Assembly (NCBI GenBank): GCA_947472995.1
Contig: CANJBO010000005.1
Coordinates: 1-64,000, forward strand
Length of the DNA stretch: 64,000 bases
Reading direction: 5' to 3'
From: Chloroflexota bacterium
Lineage (GTDB): Bacteria > Chloroflexota > Dehalococcoidia > UBA2979
Shown: positions 26,885 through 36,682 of the stretch, piece by piece
Layout of the letters: every line of letters begins with the position of its first letter
How positions within the stretch are numbered: position 1 is the first letter of the stretch
The notes under the pieces: generated by a model
Told to the model about the DNA's origin: nothing
Database searches by the model: none
What the model saw: the letters and a program-made list of their open reading frames with translations, nothing else
Translations under genes and position numbers: made by a program

Positions 26885-27904
26885 ATGACGACCGAAGCAG
26901 CAGGCTCGCGCAAGCGCATCCTCACCGGCGTCCGTCCCACCGGCTCGCTGCACCTCGGCCACTACGTGGGCGCGCTCGAGAACTGGATCCGCCTGCAGCG
27001 CGAGTACGAGTGCTTCTTCCTGATCGCGGACTACCAGGTCTCCGACCACGCCGACGACATCGCCGCCGTGAAGGGCAACGTGATCGAGGTCGCGACGGAC
27101 TGGCTCGCGGTCGGCCTCGATCCGCAGGGCTCGCACTTCCAGATCGAGTCGCTCGTGCCGCAGCACGCCGAGCTGACGACGTGGCTGTCGTGGTGGGTGC
27201 CGATGGGCATGCTCCAGCGCAACCCCACGCTGAAGGCGGAGATGGGCAACCTCGCCGATGGCGAGTCGATGCCGGTCGCCTTCTTCAACTACCCGATGAT
27301 GCAGGCCGCGAACATCCTGATGCCGCGCGCGCACCTCGTCCCCGTCGGCGAGGACCAGCTGCCGCACATCGAGCTGACGAGGGAGATCGCGCGTCGCTTC
27401 AACCGCATCTTCAACACCGACCTGTTCCCGGAGCCCGAGGCGCTGATCGGCCGCGTCCCGCGCCTCGTCGGCATCGATGGCAACGCGAAGATGTCGAAGT
27501 CGCTGAACAACACGATCAACCTGAAGGACGACGCCGCCACCGTGAACACGAAGGTGCGATCGATGTACACCGACCCGACGCGCCTGCGCGCCACCGACCC
27601 CGGCCACGTCGAGGGCAACCCAGTCTTCATGTACCATGATGCGTTCAACCCAGATGTCGAGGAGGTCAACGACCTAAAGGAACGCTACGTCCTCGGCAAG
27701 GTCGGCGACGTCGAGGTGAAGACGAAGCTCGCCGCCGCGCTCAACACGTTCCTCGACCCGATCCGCGAGCGCCGCGCCTACTACGAGTCCCACCCGCGAG
27801 AGGTCCTCGACGCCCTCGCCGCCGGCACGGAGCACACGCGCACCGTCGCCGCCGAGACGATGCGCATGGTCCGCGACGCGATGGGGCTCAACTACCTGTC
27901 GTAG
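26885..27904 (+). CDS. trpS: Tryptophanyl-tRNA synthetase
   Basis: Charges tRNA-Trp with tryptophan. Class I synthetase of 339 residues, the usual bacterial length. The HIGH-type loop is GSLHLGHYVGAL near residue 22 and the KMSKS loop is NAKMSKSLNN near residue 202. NYPMMQAANILM and VPVGEDQLPHIELTREIARR are conserved substrate- and dimer-contacting stretches. ATG 26885 gives a short lead (MTTEAAGSRKR) before the first strand. It follows argS after a repeat element. A T-box-like leader was looked for in the short gap and is not evident. Confidence 0.97.
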   Translation: MTTEAAGSRKRILTGVRPTGSLHLGHYVGALENWIRLQREYECFFLIADYQVSDHADDIAAVKGNVIEVATDWLAVGLDPQGSHFQIESLVPQHAELTTWLSWWVPMGMLQRNPTLKAEMGNLADGESMPVAFFNYPMMQAANILMPRAHLVPVGEDQLPHIELTREIARRFNRIFNTDLFPEPEALIGRVPRLVGIDGNAKMSKSLNNTINLKDDAATVNTKVRSMYTDPTRLRATDPGHVEGNPVFMYHDAFNPDVEEVNDLKERYVLGKVGDVEVKTKLAAALNTFLDPIRERRAYYESHPREVLDALAAGTEHTRTVAAETMRMVRDAMGLNYLS

Positions 27905-27931
27905 CGCGCATCCACGCGCCCGCGCTCGGCG

Positions 27932-27937
27932 TATCAT
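27932..27937 (+). promoter_or_regulatory. -10 box TATCAT, leaderless start of lipoprotein gene
   Basis: TATCAT ends eight bases before the ATG at 27946, with spacer ccacgccg. Confidence 0.65.
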
Positions 27938-27945
27938 CCACGCCG

Positions 27946-29328
27946 ATGAACCGCGTACGCCTCGTCCCACTGTCGCTCGCGCTAGCCGGAGCGCTGCTGT
28001 TCGGTGCTTGCACGAGCGAGACGAATCAGCCCAGCGCAAGCGCGCCAACAGCTCCGACTGAAACACCGATACCGACGGCGTCCGTGCTGGGCGCGGCGAC
28101 GATGGCAGCGCCGACAGCTACCCCGACACCAAAACCCCAATGGGGATACGTGCAGGTGTTCGATGTGAGCACCGGCCAACAGGTTCGAACTCTCGCGCCG
28201 GCCTATCCATCGGGAGCACCTGCCGGATCCGTTGGATATGCCGGAACAGCGCGAGACGCTCGAGGCATGTGGGTGCGAACTGCTGTTGCGCTTGAATTGC
28301 AGACGTTCGATGGGCGGGTCGTCGATCGACTACTCGGCGACTGGTGGCCCGCTGGGGAGAGTCCTGACCAACAGACGCGCTACGTGTTCACGACAGACTC
28401 GTGCCGGACCGGCTCATGCGACCTGTGGGCCTGGAGCACAGGCGAACCCGCTCAGCGAGTGCAGGACGGCTTTGGGCGCTCGTTTTCCCCCAACGGGTTG
28501 TTTGTCAGTTACGTAAATCCAGGATCGAACGCCGTCGCGCTTCCTGAACTATGGGTCGCCGATACCACAACCTGGACACCGCGGCTCGTGGGCATCATTC
28601 GTCCTTGCCAGTGCGATGTCGGCTTCCCTGAGGGTTGGTCACCGGACGGCAGATATCTCGCGTTCATCGACTTCGCCCCCGGGGCACGAGCGTCATATTT
28701 GTATGACTCCGCGAACGGATCGACGCGACGTCTCGATGGGCAGTTCGGTGGTTGGAGTCCGACCGGGACTTCGCTCCTCGTCCGACGGGGTGATTCGATC
28801 TTGCTCCAGCAGAGCAGCACCGGACGCGAACAGGCGCTCGCAGTAAACAAGGGGTTTGCCCGGTTCATCAGCCCGTTCGAGGTACTCATCCGACCGACTG
28901 ATTTCTGGGCGAACGGATTCCGCGAGGAACTCCTCGACCTACGTACGATGGCGACCCGCTCGTGGAATGTCACGAATGTCCGTGACATCCGGTTCTCCCC
29001 GGACGCGCTTGTACGTCTCGGAGATCGGCTGCTGCTATCGAACGCCAACACCGACACCTGTCGCGGCACGGTGATGTTCGACAACGCCTTTCAAGAAATC
29101 CGGTGCCTGCCCGATAACGAATCGTGGTGGTCGCCCGATGGGCGCGCGATCGCAACTGTCCGAGGGGCCTTCTGTCTTGGGCCGAGTTCCTTGATGCCAG
29201 TCTCTGTTACCTCGCTGGACGACGGATCAAGGCGATTGCTTGGCGAGATTCTGGCAACCAGCCTCGACCTTACTTGGAGCCATGACAGCCGCTACCTGGC
29301 TGTGAAAGTCACCGGCTGCGGCCAGTAA
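27946..29328 (+). CDS. Lipoprotein with WD40/TolB-like propeller repeats
   Basis: A 460-residue exported lipoprotein. The signal peptide ends in the lipobox LLFGAC, so the cysteine at about residue 21 would carry lipid. A Ser-Thr-Pro-Ala spacer (to about residue 65) follows, then a beta-rich domain with repeated SPDG-type turns (FSPNGLFVSY, WSPDGRYLAFID, WSPTGTSLLV, FSPDALVRLG, WSPDGRAIATV, WSHDSRYLAVK), the pattern of TolB/PD40-like beta propellers. The ligand is unknown. Codon use is clearly less G+C-rich than in neighbours: bases 28501-28560 hold 32 of 60 G or C. A bidirectional terminator separates it from gltA. Confidence 0.85.
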   Translation: MNRVRLVPLSLALAGALLFGACTSETNQPSASAPTAPTETPIPTASVLGAATMAAPTATPTPKPQWGYVQVFDVSTGQQVRTLAPAYPSGAPAGSVGYAGTARDARGMWVRTAVALELQTFDGRVVDRLLGDWWPAGESPDQQTRYVFTTDSCRTGSCDLWAWSTGEPAQRVQDGFGRSFSPNGLFVSYVNPGSNAVALPELWVADTTTWTPRLVGIIRPCQCDVGFPEGWSPDGRYLAFIDFAPGARASYLYDSANGSTRRLDGQFGGWSPTGTSLLVRRGDSILLQQSSTGREQALAVNKGFARFISPFEVLIRPTDFWANGFREELLDLRTMATRSWNVTNVRDIRFSPDALVRLGDRLLLSNANTDTCRGTVMFDNAFQEIRCLPDNESWWSPDGRAIATVRGAFCLGPSSLMPVSVTSLDDGSRRLLGEILATSLDLTWSHDSRYLAVKVTGCGQ

Positions 29329-29343
29329 TTCAGCACATCAACA

Positions 29344-29371
29344 AACAGGCCGCCCTCTCGGGCGGCCTGTT
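29344..29371. terminator. Bidirectional stem-loop between lipoprotein gene and gltA
   Basis: Eleven perfect base pairs (aacaggccgcc with ggcggcctgtt) around CTCTCG, between two convergent genes. On the plus strand it is followed by ttcgatctg, a weak T-tract. Confidence 0.85.
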
Positions 29372-29403
29372 CGATCTGCGAGCGGGGCCTCGAGGCCCTC
29401 GGA

Positions 29404-30564
29404 CTAGCTACGCGCGGAGCGCGGGATGTAGTCCTTCGGGGGCGGGTTGCCGACGTAGATCTGGGCGGGACGGAAGAGGCGGTTGCCCGACTCCCACTGC
29501 TCCTTCATGTTCGCCATCCAGCCGAGGGTGCGGCTGGCCGCGAAGATCGGCGTGAAGATGTCGGTCGGGATGCCGACCGCCGCGAACACGCAGCCCGAGA
29601 ACAGGTCCACGTTCGGGAACAGGCCGCGGTGGCCCAGGCGCTCGGTCGCGACGTCCTCGACGGTCAGGGCGATCGAGTAGAGCTCCGAAACGCGCGAGCC
29701 GGACTCGATGACCTCGGACGCGAGGGACTGGATGACCTTCGAGCGCGGGTCCTTCACGTGGTAGACGCGGTGGCCGAAGCCGGGGATGCGGAAGTGGTCC
29801 TCCAGCATCTTCTCGATCTTCGCCTTCGCACCCTCCGGCGCGCCCATCGTCTCGAAGAGGCGCAGCGACTGCTCGTTCGCCCCACCGTGGGCCGGGCCCG
29901 ACAGCGCGCCGATGGCCGAGGACAGCACCGCCTCCGGCTCCGCCTTCGTCGAGGCGACCACGCGCGACGTGAACGTCGAGGCGTTCCCGGCGGAGTGGTC
30001 GGCCTGCAGGATGAGCAGCGCGTTCATCACGCGCAGGTGCAGCGCGGACGGCTTCTGGCCGGTGATCATCCGGAGGATCATCTCCGCGTGCGACTCCTCG
30101 GGCTTCGGGGGGTCGTACGGGCGGTCCTGGAAGGCCTGCGCCAGCGCGCCGACGAGGTGGCCCATCTTGGCGATCGCGGCCATGCCGCGGTCCTCCACGG
30201 TCGCCATCTTCGGCTCGAAGTCGTTGTCCATCGGTCCCAGGGTCGCGGCGGCGGCCTGGAGCGCGAACATCGGGTGGGTCATCTTCGCCGTCATGCGGAC
30301 GACTTCGATCTGCTGCGGCGTCAGGCCGCGCTTCGCCTTCAGCTCAGCGTCGACGGCCGCGATGCGCGACGCGCCCGGCAGCTCGCCGTCGTAGAGGAGC
30401 GCGACGATCTCCTCGAACGTGTTCTCCGGCCCCGTGATGTCCTCGATCGAGTAGCCCCGGTACGAAAGACGGCCCGCCTGGCCCTCGACGAGGGAGAGCG
30501 AGGATTCACCGATCGGGACTCCTTCGAGGCCCGGGCTGAAGGACGGCGGCGTGCTGGTTGTCAT
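29404..30564 (-). CDS. gltA: Citrate synthase
   Basis: Condenses oxaloacetate with acetyl-CoA to start the TCA cycle. The 386-residue length fits the short bacterial type. The active-site histidines are seen in ALSGPAHGGANEQSL and RIPGFGHRVYHVKDPRS, and the catalytic aspartate in FPNVDLFSG. The N-terminus carries the SYRGYSIEDI stretch. ATG 30564 on the minus strand follows AGGAG nine bases upstream; longer frames exist but lack such a site. The methylcitrate synthase subgroup shares the same fold, so a 2-methylcitrate role cannot be fully excluded. The gene is convergent with the lipoprotein gene and about 230 bases from gatA. Confidence 0.94.
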   Translation of the reverse strand: MTTSTPPSFSPGLEGVPIGESSLSLVEGQAGRLSYRGYSIEDITGPENTFEEIVALLYDGELPGASRIAAVDAELKAKRGLTPQQIEVVRMTAKMTHPMFALQAAAATLGPMDNDFEPKMATVEDRGMAAIAKMGHLVGALAQAFQDRPYDPPKPEESHAEMILRMITGQKPSALHLRVMNALLILQADHSAGNASTFTSRVVASTKAEPEAVLSSAIGALSGPAHGGANEQSLRLFETMGAPEGAKAKIEKMLEDHFRIPGFGHRVYHVKDPRSKVIQSLASEVIESGSRVSELYSIALTVEDVATERLGHRGLFPNVDLFSGCVFAAVGIPTDIFTPIFAASRTLGWMANMKEQWESGNRLFRPAQIYVGNPPPKDYIPRSARS

Positions 30565-30792
30565 AGACCCACTCCTGCTTTCCCGCGGCATCCGGACACT
30601 GCCGCCCCGCGGGGCTCCCTGGGTTTCATCACGTGCGTGGAGGCGAGGCTGCCGGCTGCGGAACTCGCGCACGGGGCCGTGAATCGCTCGGCAGCATAGC
30701 ACCGGGCGGAACCTCGCGGGTACGGCCGGGTTAAGGCCGGTCGAGGCACGCCGCTCCGGCCTCGCTCCCGATCAACGAGCGTTATCGCAGAC

Positions 30793-32268
30793 CTACCCGA
30801 GCGGGGGCGGCGTCCGGCGGTGCCAGTCCGTGACCTGCTCGTAGGCGTGCGAGGCGCCCAGCAGCGTCGATTCCTCGAACGGGCGGCCGATGAGCTGCAT
30901 CCCGACCGGCAGGCCCTGCGAGAGGCCGCAGGGGAGGCTCAGCGCGGGGTTCCCGGCGATGTTCACCGGGATCGTGTAGAGGTCGTTCAGGTACATCGCG
31001 TACGGGTCGTCCACCTTCTCGCCGAGGCGGAACGCAACGGAGGGGCTCGTCGGCGTGAGGATCACGTCGTTCGTGGCGAGAGCCGCCTCGAACTCCCGCT
31101 TGATCAGCGTGCGGACCTTCTGGGCCTTCAGGTAGTACGCGTCGTAGTAGCCGGCGGAGAGCGCGTAGGTGCCGAGCATGATGCGGCGCTTCACCTCCGC
31201 GCCGAAGCCGCGGCCGCGCGTCTGCGCCATCTCGTCCTCGACGCTGCGGCCGTCGGTGACGGAGAAGCCGTACTTCACACCGTCGTAGCGGGCGAGGTTC
31301 GCGGAGGCCTCGGACGGGGCGATCAGGTAGTACACCGGGAGCGCCGCCGAGGCCGCCGGGAGCGCGACGCTGCGGTCGATGATCGCGCCGTGCGCCTGGA
31401 GGTCGGCGATCGCCTGCTCGATGGCCGCGCGGACGTCGTCGTCGAGGCCGTCGCCGAAGAACGCCTCGGGGACGCCCACGCGCAGGCCGTCGAGGCCGCG
31501 CCCGAAGCGCTCGGTGTAGTCCGGCACGGCGACCGGCGCGCTCGTCGAGTCCATCGGGTCGAGGCCGGCGATCGCGCCCAGCAGATGCGCGGCGTCCTCG
31601 GCGTCACGGGCGAACGGGCCGACCTGCTCCAGCGAGGAGGCGAACGCGACGACGCCGAAGCGCGAGACGCGGCCGTAGGTGGGCTTCAGTCCGACGATGC
31701 CACAGAGCGCGGCGGGCTGGCGGATCGAGCCGCCCGTGTCCGTGCCCAGCGACAGCGGGACGCCCCTCGACGCCACGGTCGCGGCCGAGCCGCCCGAGGA
31801 GCCCCCCGGCACGCGGTCGAGGTCCCACGGGTTGTGCGTCGGCCCGAACGCGGAGTGCTCCGTCGAGGAGCCCATCGCGAACTCGTCGAGGTTCGTCTTG
31901 CCGACGATCACGGCGCCGGCGTCCTTCAGCCGCTGCACGACCGTGCAATCGATGATCGGCACGAAGCCCTCGAGCATCTTCGAGGCGGCGGTGGTCTGGA
32001 TCCCCTGCGTCGAGAGCAGGTCCTTCACGGCCACCGGCACGCCCGTCAGCGGGCCGGCGTCCCCGGCGGCGAGGCGCGCGTCCGCCGCGTCCGCCTCGGC
32101 GAGCGCGAGGTCGTCGGTGAACGTGATGTAGGCGTTCAGCGCGCCGTCCTGCGCGTGGATGCGGGCCAGGGTCGCCTCGGTCAGCGCGCGGGAGGTGTAC
32201 GTACCCGCACGCAGGTGCGCGGCGTGCTCGTGGGCGGTCAGGTCGAGGTGGGAGGCGTCGAGGGGCAT
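30793..32268 (-). CDS. gatA: Glutamyl-tRNA(Gln) amidotransferase subunit A
   Basis: Amidase subunit of the GatCAB complex, which turns Glu-tRNA(Gln), and often Asp-tRNA(Asn), into the amidated form. The 491-residue amidase shows the Ser-cisSer-Lys triad: Lys in VPVAVKDLLS, and the serines in GGSSGGSAATVASRGVPLSL plus DTGGSIRQPAALCG. The C-terminal NIAGNPALSLPCG is also typical. ATG 32268 on the minus strand is eight bases after the gatC stop, so the two are co-transcribed. gatB is not in the window, so the complex must be completed from elsewhere. Confidence 0.96.
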   Translation of the reverse strand: MPLDASHLDLTAHEHAAHLRAGTYTSRALTEATLARIHAQDGALNAYITFTDDLALAEADAADARLAAGDAGPLTGVPVAVKDLLSTQGIQTTAASKMLEGFVPIIDCTVVQRLKDAGAVIVGKTNLDEFAMGSSTEHSAFGPTHNPWDLDRVPGGSSGGSAATVASRGVPLSLGTDTGGSIRQPAALCGIVGLKPTYGRVSRFGVVAFASSLEQVGPFARDAEDAAHLLGAIAGLDPMDSTSAPVAVPDYTERFGRGLDGLRVGVPEAFFGDGLDDDVRAAIEQAIADLQAHGAIIDRSVALPAASAALPVYYLIAPSEASANLARYDGVKYGFSVTDGRSVEDEMAQTRGRGFGAEVKRRIMLGTYALSAGYYDAYYLKAQKVRTLIKREFEAALATNDVILTPTSPSVAFRLGEKVDDPYAMYLNDLYTIPVNIAGNPALSLPCGLSQGLPVGMQLIGRPFEESTLLGASHAYEQVTDWHRRTPPPLG

Positions 32269-32276
32269 GGGCGGGC

Positions 32277-32564
32277 CTAGTCGAGCACGCCGCGGACGCG
32301 GAAGTAGCCGTCCTCGCGCCGGGGTGCGTTGAGCAGCACCTGCTCGAGGGGCTGGGAGGGACGCGTCACGTCGGCGCGTTCGACGTTGTGGAGGTCGAAC
32401 GACTGCGCGGTGGGCGGGACGTCGCTCGTGTCGATGTCGTTCAGCACCTGGAAGTGCCCGAGGATCGTCGAGAGCTCCCCGCCGAGGCGGTCGACCTCGG
32501 CGTCGGTCAGCGCCACGCGCGCGAGCTTCGCGATGTATCGCACCTCGTCGGCGGTCAGGGCCAT
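32277..32564 (-). CDS. gatC: Glutamyl-tRNA(Gln) amidotransferase subunit C
   Basis: Small subunit that wraps around GatA and holds GatA and GatB together. The 95-residue protein shows the family pattern ALTADEVRYIAKLARVALTD at the N-terminus, GGELSTILGHFQVLNDIDT in the middle and NAPRREDGYFRVRGVLD at the end. ATG 32564 is chosen because gaggag lies seven bases upstream on the minus strand; ATG 32591 (nine residues longer) is the alternative. A TAGAAT box on the minus strand near 32631-32636 is a good -10 for this operon, which is divergent from the methyltransferase gene. Confidence 0.93.
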   Translation of the reverse strand: MALTADEVRYIAKLARVALTDAEVDRLGGELSTILGHFQVLNDIDTSDVPPTAQSFDLHNVERADVTRPSQPLEQVLLNAPRREDGYFRVRGVLD

Positions 32565-32723
32565 GCGGCGCTCCTCGGGAATGGCTCCCACGGTTCGGGG
32601 TGGACGATGAACCTGTCATGATGCGAGCGTATTCTAAAAGGCGCCTACCCACCGGGCCAGCGGTCATTCCATCGGCGTGTCATCGGTGCCCACCCCGCAC
32701 CCCGTCGATCGGCAGGAGTAGCG

Positions 32724-33572
32724 ATGTCCGACTCGCCTTCGAGCATGCCCGCGCCCTCGACTTCCACGACCGCGACCGCGCTGCCCCCGGTGGGCGAGCC
32801 GGACGCGGCGCGGCTCGGCAACCCGTCGTTCGTCTGGCGCTACGGGCAGGAGCGCCGCCTCGCGCTCATCGAGCGGTACATCTCGCTGCACGACCGGCGC
32901 GTCCTCGACCTCGGGTGCGGCGTCGGCGAGTACGTGCGCGCGTTCGCGCGGCGCGGCGCGCAGGCGCTGGGCACCGACATCGCCGTCGACCGCCTCGTCG
33001 AGGCGCGCCAGCGCGTGGAGACGACCGCGACGCGCGGGGTGCAGGGCTTCCTGGCCGCCGCGGGCGAGTCGCTGCCCTTCACGGACGGTGCGTTCGACCT
33101 CGTCGTGCTGAACGAGGTGATCGAGCACGTGCAGGACGACCGCGCCACGCTGCGCGAGGTCGCGCGCGTGCTGCGGCCCGGCGGGACGTGCATCCTCTAC
33201 GCGCCGAACCGGCTGTACCCGTTCGAGACGCACGGCATCTACTGGCGCGGACGCTACGTCTTCGGGAACATCCCGTTCGTGAACTGGCTCCCCGACATCT
33301 TGCGCGACCGCCTCGTCCCCCACGCGCGCGCCTACCGCCACGGCGACTGGCACCGGCTGGTCGCCGGCAGCACGCTGCGCGTCGTCGACCACGGCTACGT
33401 GTACCCCGGCTTCGACAACATCGAGGCGCGCTCCCGCCCGCTGGCGAACGCAATCCGCCGCTTCTGCTACTGGGCGGAGGGCAACGCGCTCCAGCGCTTC
33501 GGCCTGTCACACCTCGTCGTCCTGCGGCGCGAGGACACCGCTCCGCCCACCACGCGCCCCGGGGGGCATTGA
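32724..33572 (+). CDS. SAM-dependent methyltransferase
   Basis: A 282-residue class I methyltransferase (Methyltransf_11/25 type). The SAM site is seen in VLDLGCGVGEYVRAFARRGA near residue 60, the acidic ribose contact in ALGTDIAVDRLVEAR, and motif IV in AFDLVVLNEVIEHVQDD. The C-terminal part (YPFETHGIYWRGRYVFGNIP) is that of ubiquinone/menaquinone- or polysaccharide-type methyltransferases. The substrate is not known. The ATG follows AGGAG. Its TGA overlaps the ATG of the penicillin-binding protein gene by one base, so it is coupled to cell-wall synthesis and may act on an envelope molecule; that is inference. Confidence 0.85.
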   Translation: MSDSPSSMPAPSTSTTATALPPVGEPDAARLGNPSFVWRYGQERRLALIERYISLHDRRVLDLGCGVGEYVRAFARRGAQALGTDIAVDRLVEARQRVETTATRGVQGFLAAAGESLPFTDGAFDLVVLNEVIEHVQDDRATLREVARVLRPGGTCILYAPNRLYPFETHGIYWRGRYVFGNIPFVNWLPDILRDRLVPHARAYRHGDWHRLVAGSTLRVVDHGYVYPGFDNIEARSRPLANAIRRFCYWAEGNALQRFGLSHLVVLRREDTAPPTTRPGGH

Positions 33573-36500
33573 TGGGCGTGTCGCGCAGCGGCGTCGTGCG
33601 CCGCCGCATTCGCCGCCGGCTGGGCGGGCTCGGCGGTGGTGCGATCGCGGGGGGGCGCGCCGCGCTCGGGCTGCGCGTGCTGGTGGTGATGCTCGCGATC
33701 GGCGGCATCCTCGGCGTGAGCGGCATGGGCGTCGCCGCCGTGACCTACACCTCGGCAATGAGCGACGTCGTCCCGCCGGAGCAGCTGCTCGCGCGCTACT
33801 CGCGCGGCGGCGCCCGAATCTATGACCGCCACGGCGCGCTGATGTACGAGTTCGTCGACGAGCTCAGCGGCCTGCGCCGCCCGGTGAAGATCAACGAGGT
33901 CTCGCCGTGGCTCACGAAGGCGACAATCTCCGTCGAGGACCCCGACTTCGAGGAAAACGTCGGCGTGAACTTCCGCGGCCTGTTCCGCGCCGCGTTCGAG
34001 AACTTCACGCCCTTCGGCGGCGGCGGGCTCCTCGACGGCTCCGGGGGCTCCTCGATCACGCAGCAGCTCGCGAAGAACGTCTACATCCCGCGCGAGGAGC
34101 GGGCGGAGCGCTCGCCGCTGCGCAAGATCAAAGAGACCGCGATCGCGATCGAGCTCACCAACAAGTACTCCAAGGACCAGATCCTCGAGTGGTACGTGAA
34201 CACGATCTCGTACGGCGGCTTGTACGTCGGCATCGAGGCGGCATCCGAGGGCTACTTCGGCAAGAAGGCGAGCGATCTGACGCTGCCGGAGGCGGCGCTG
34301 CTCGCCGGGATCCCGCAGTCGCCCGCACGCTACGACCCGTTCGCGTCCTCGAACATCGGCGAGGACGGCCAGCTGATCAAGGACGGCTTCGCGAAGTGGC
34401 GGCAGGGCGAGGTGCTCAACCTGATGGTCCGCCGAGGCGCGATCACGCAGGCCGAGGCGGACGCCGCACTGGTCGCCCCGCTCGCCTTCAAGGTCGACCG
34501 CTTCGAGATCGAGGCGCCGCACTTCGTCCTCGGACGGATCGCGGAGGAGCTGCGCAAGCGCTTCGGCGAGACGGCGCTGCGCGACCAGGGGCTCGAGGTC
34601 ACGACGACGCTCGACCTCACGCTCCAGCACAACGCGGAGGAGACGATCCGCAAGACGCTGACCGACTTCGGTGACCGCGCCGGCGCGCACAACGGCGCGG
34701 TGGTCGCCGTCGATCCGAAGACCGGACAGATCCTGACATACGTCGGCAGCCGCGACTACTTCGACGGCAAGATCGAGGGCCGCAACGACAACGTCGTCGC
34801 GCGCAACTCGCCGGGCTCGACGCTCAAGCCGTTCACGTACATGACGGCGTTCATGAACGGCTGGGGCACCGGCACCGCGCTGATGGACACGCCCGTCACC
34901 GTCGGCGACCCCTCGACAGGCGGGGCGTTCACGCCCACCGACCCGATCAGCGGGTTCCTCGGCCCCGTGACGGCGGAGAAGTCGCTCGGCAACTCGCTGA
35001 ACATCGGCGCCGTGCGCACGATCCTCTCGGCCGGCGTCGAGAACACGATCGCGACGCTGAAGAAGGTCGGCTACACCACGTTCGACAACCCCGGCGGCTA
35101 CGGCCCCGCGCTGACCACCGGCGGCGCCGAGATCACGCTCCTCGACCAGTCGGTCGGGTACATGGTGCTCGCGAACAACGGGCTGATGCGCGGGCAGGAG
35201 CTCGTCTACACGGAACGCAAGGACAACGCCACGCGCACCCTCGAGCCGATCGCGCTGCTGAAGGTCGTCGATGGCGACCGCAAGGTGCTCTACGAGTTCA
35301 AGCAACCCGTCGAGCGCCGCGTCGTCCCCGCCGAGTACGCCTACCTCGTCACCTCGATCCTCTCGAACGGCGAGAACAGCTGCATCACCTACGGCGTCTG
35401 CAACGCGCTCGGCCTGCCGAACGGGTACCCCTCCGCCGCGAAGACCGGCACCAGCGCGCCGTTCGATGACCTCCGCTACATCGGCGAGACGTGGACGATG
35501 GGCTACACGCCGGAGCTGGTCGCGGGCGTCTGGGCCGGCAACGCGAACAACGCGCCGATCGTCAGCATCGACTCGACGACGGTCTCGCTGCGCTCGTGGA
35601 AGCTGATCATGAGCGACGCGATCGCCGCGCTGAAGCTGCCGTCGACCTCGTTCACGCGTCCCAACGGCGTGGTCGCGAAGGAGGTCTGCTGGCCCTCCGG
35701 CCGGCTGCCCACCGAGCACTGTCCGCAGATGAACCGCTACACGAGCCTGTACGCCTCCGAACAGATCTCCAGCGACCCGAAGCAGCTCGAGCGGATCAGC
35801 GACACGTGGTGGCAGAAGATCGCGATCGACACGCGCACCGGGCTGCGCGCCGGCAAGGACACGCCCGCGAGCTTCGTGTCGGATCAGGTGCGCCTCGTCT
35901 TCCCGCCGGACGAGATCGGCGGCTGGGGCATGCGCGACTGGGCGCTGAACGCGGGCGTGCTGTCGCTGCTCGCGCCGGGCGACGGGGCGCAGGAGGGCAA
36001 CCTGCCCGCGCTGATCACGAGCCCCACCGCGGCCTCCACGATCTCCGGGCGCGTGACGGTCATCGGCCGCGCGGACTCCCCCGACCTGACGGGTTACACG
36101 CTCGAGTGGGGACGAGGCGCCAACCCCTCGTCGTGGGCGCAGATCACGCGCTCCTCCGGCCGCACCGCCGGCGGGACGCTGGGCACGTGGGACGTCGGGA
36201 ACCTGGCGAACGGGCCGTACACGCTCCGCCTGCGCCTGGACGACGCGAAGCTCGGGACGCGCGTCTACGCGGTGCCGGTGATCATCGGCGGCGGCAGCGG
36301 CGCGGACAACGCCCCGGTGCTCATCGTGACCGCCCCCACCGAGGGCGCCGCGGTCTCCGGCCGCGTGGACTTCACCGGCATCGCGACCTCCGCGCGCTTC
36401 ACGCAGGTGCGCGCCCAGTTCGGCGCGGGCCTCGGCGCCTCGGCGTTCGAGCCGATGGACAACAAGGCGACGCCCGTCCTGAACTCGACGCTCGCGTCGT

Positions 36501-36682
36501 GGGACACGACGAACGTGAAGGACGGCGCCTACACCGTCCGCATCACGCTGGTCGACGCGGTCTTCGGTGAGACGACGACCGAGATGATCGTCGTCGTGCG
36601 GAACAAGGGCGCGGTGGCGACCGCGACACCGACGCCGAGGCCCACCGGAACGGCGACCCCGACGCCCGCCACGCCCCGCTAG
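33572..36682 (+). CDS. Class A penicillin-binding protein (PBP1A type)
   Basis: Bifunctional cell-wall enzyme of 1036 residues. A basic N-terminus and membrane anchor (about residues 35-58) are followed by a glycosyltransferase 51 domain with the catalytic glutamate in SVEDPDFEENVG and the GGSSITQQLAKN block. The transpeptidase domain has the serine motif SPGSTLKPF, SLGNSLN (SXN) and KTGTS. After about residue 800 come two Ig/FN3-like modules (ALITSPTAASTISGRVTVIG and a second copy from VLIVTAPTEGAAVSGRVDF), then a Thr-Pro-rich tail typical of Chloroflexota exported proteins. A frame upstream of ATG 33572 exists but overlaps the methyltransferase. It implies a peptidoglycan wall in this organism. 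Confidence 0.95.
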   Translation: MGVSRSGVVRRRIRRRLGGLGGGAIAGGRAALGLRVLVVMLAIGGILGVSGMGVAAVTYTSAMSDVVPPEQLLARYSRGGARIYDRHGALMYEFVDELSGLRRPVKINEVSPWLTKATISVEDPDFEENVGVNFRGLFRAAFENFTPFGGGGLLDGSGGSSITQQLAKNVYIPREERAERSPLRKIKETAIAIELTNKYSKDQILEWYVNTISYGGLYVGIEAASEGYFGKKASDLTLPEAALLAGIPQSPARYDPFASSNIGEDGQLIKDGFAKWRQGEVLNLMVRRGAITQAEADAALVAPLAFKVDRFEIEAPHFVLGRIAEELRKRFGETALRDQGLEVTTTLDLTLQHNAEETIRKTLTDFGDRAGAHNGAVVAVDPKTGQILTYVGSRDYFDGKIEGRNDNVVARNSPGSTLKPFTYMTAFMNGWGTGTALMDTPVTVGDPSTGGAFTPTDPISGFLGPVTAEKSLGNSLNIGAVRTILSAGVENTIATLKKVGYTTFDNPGGYGPALTTGGAEITLLDQSVGYMVLANNGLMRGQELVYTERKDNATRTLEPIALLKVVDGDRKVLYEFKQPVERRVVPAEYAYLVTSILSNGENSCITYGVCNALGLPNGYPSAAKTGTSAPFDDLRYIGETWTMGYTPELVAGVWAGNANNAPIVSIDSTTVSLRSWKLIMSDAIAALKLPSTSFTRPNGVVAKEVCWPSGRLPTEHCPQMNRYTSLYASEQISSDPKQLERISDTWWQKIAIDTRTGLRAGKDTPASFVSDQVRLVFPPDEIGGWGMRDWALNAGVLSLLAPGDGAQEGNLPALITSPTAASTISGRVTVIGRADSPDLTGYTLEWGRGANPSSWAQITRSSGRTAGGTLGTWDVGNLANGPYTLRLRLDDAKLGTRVYAVPVIIGGGSGADNAPVLIVTAPTEGAAVSGRVDFTGIATSARFTQVRAQFGAGLGASAFEPMDNKATPVLNSTLASWDTTNVKDGAYTVRITLVDAVFGETTTEMIVVVRNKGAVATATPTPRPTGTATPTPATPR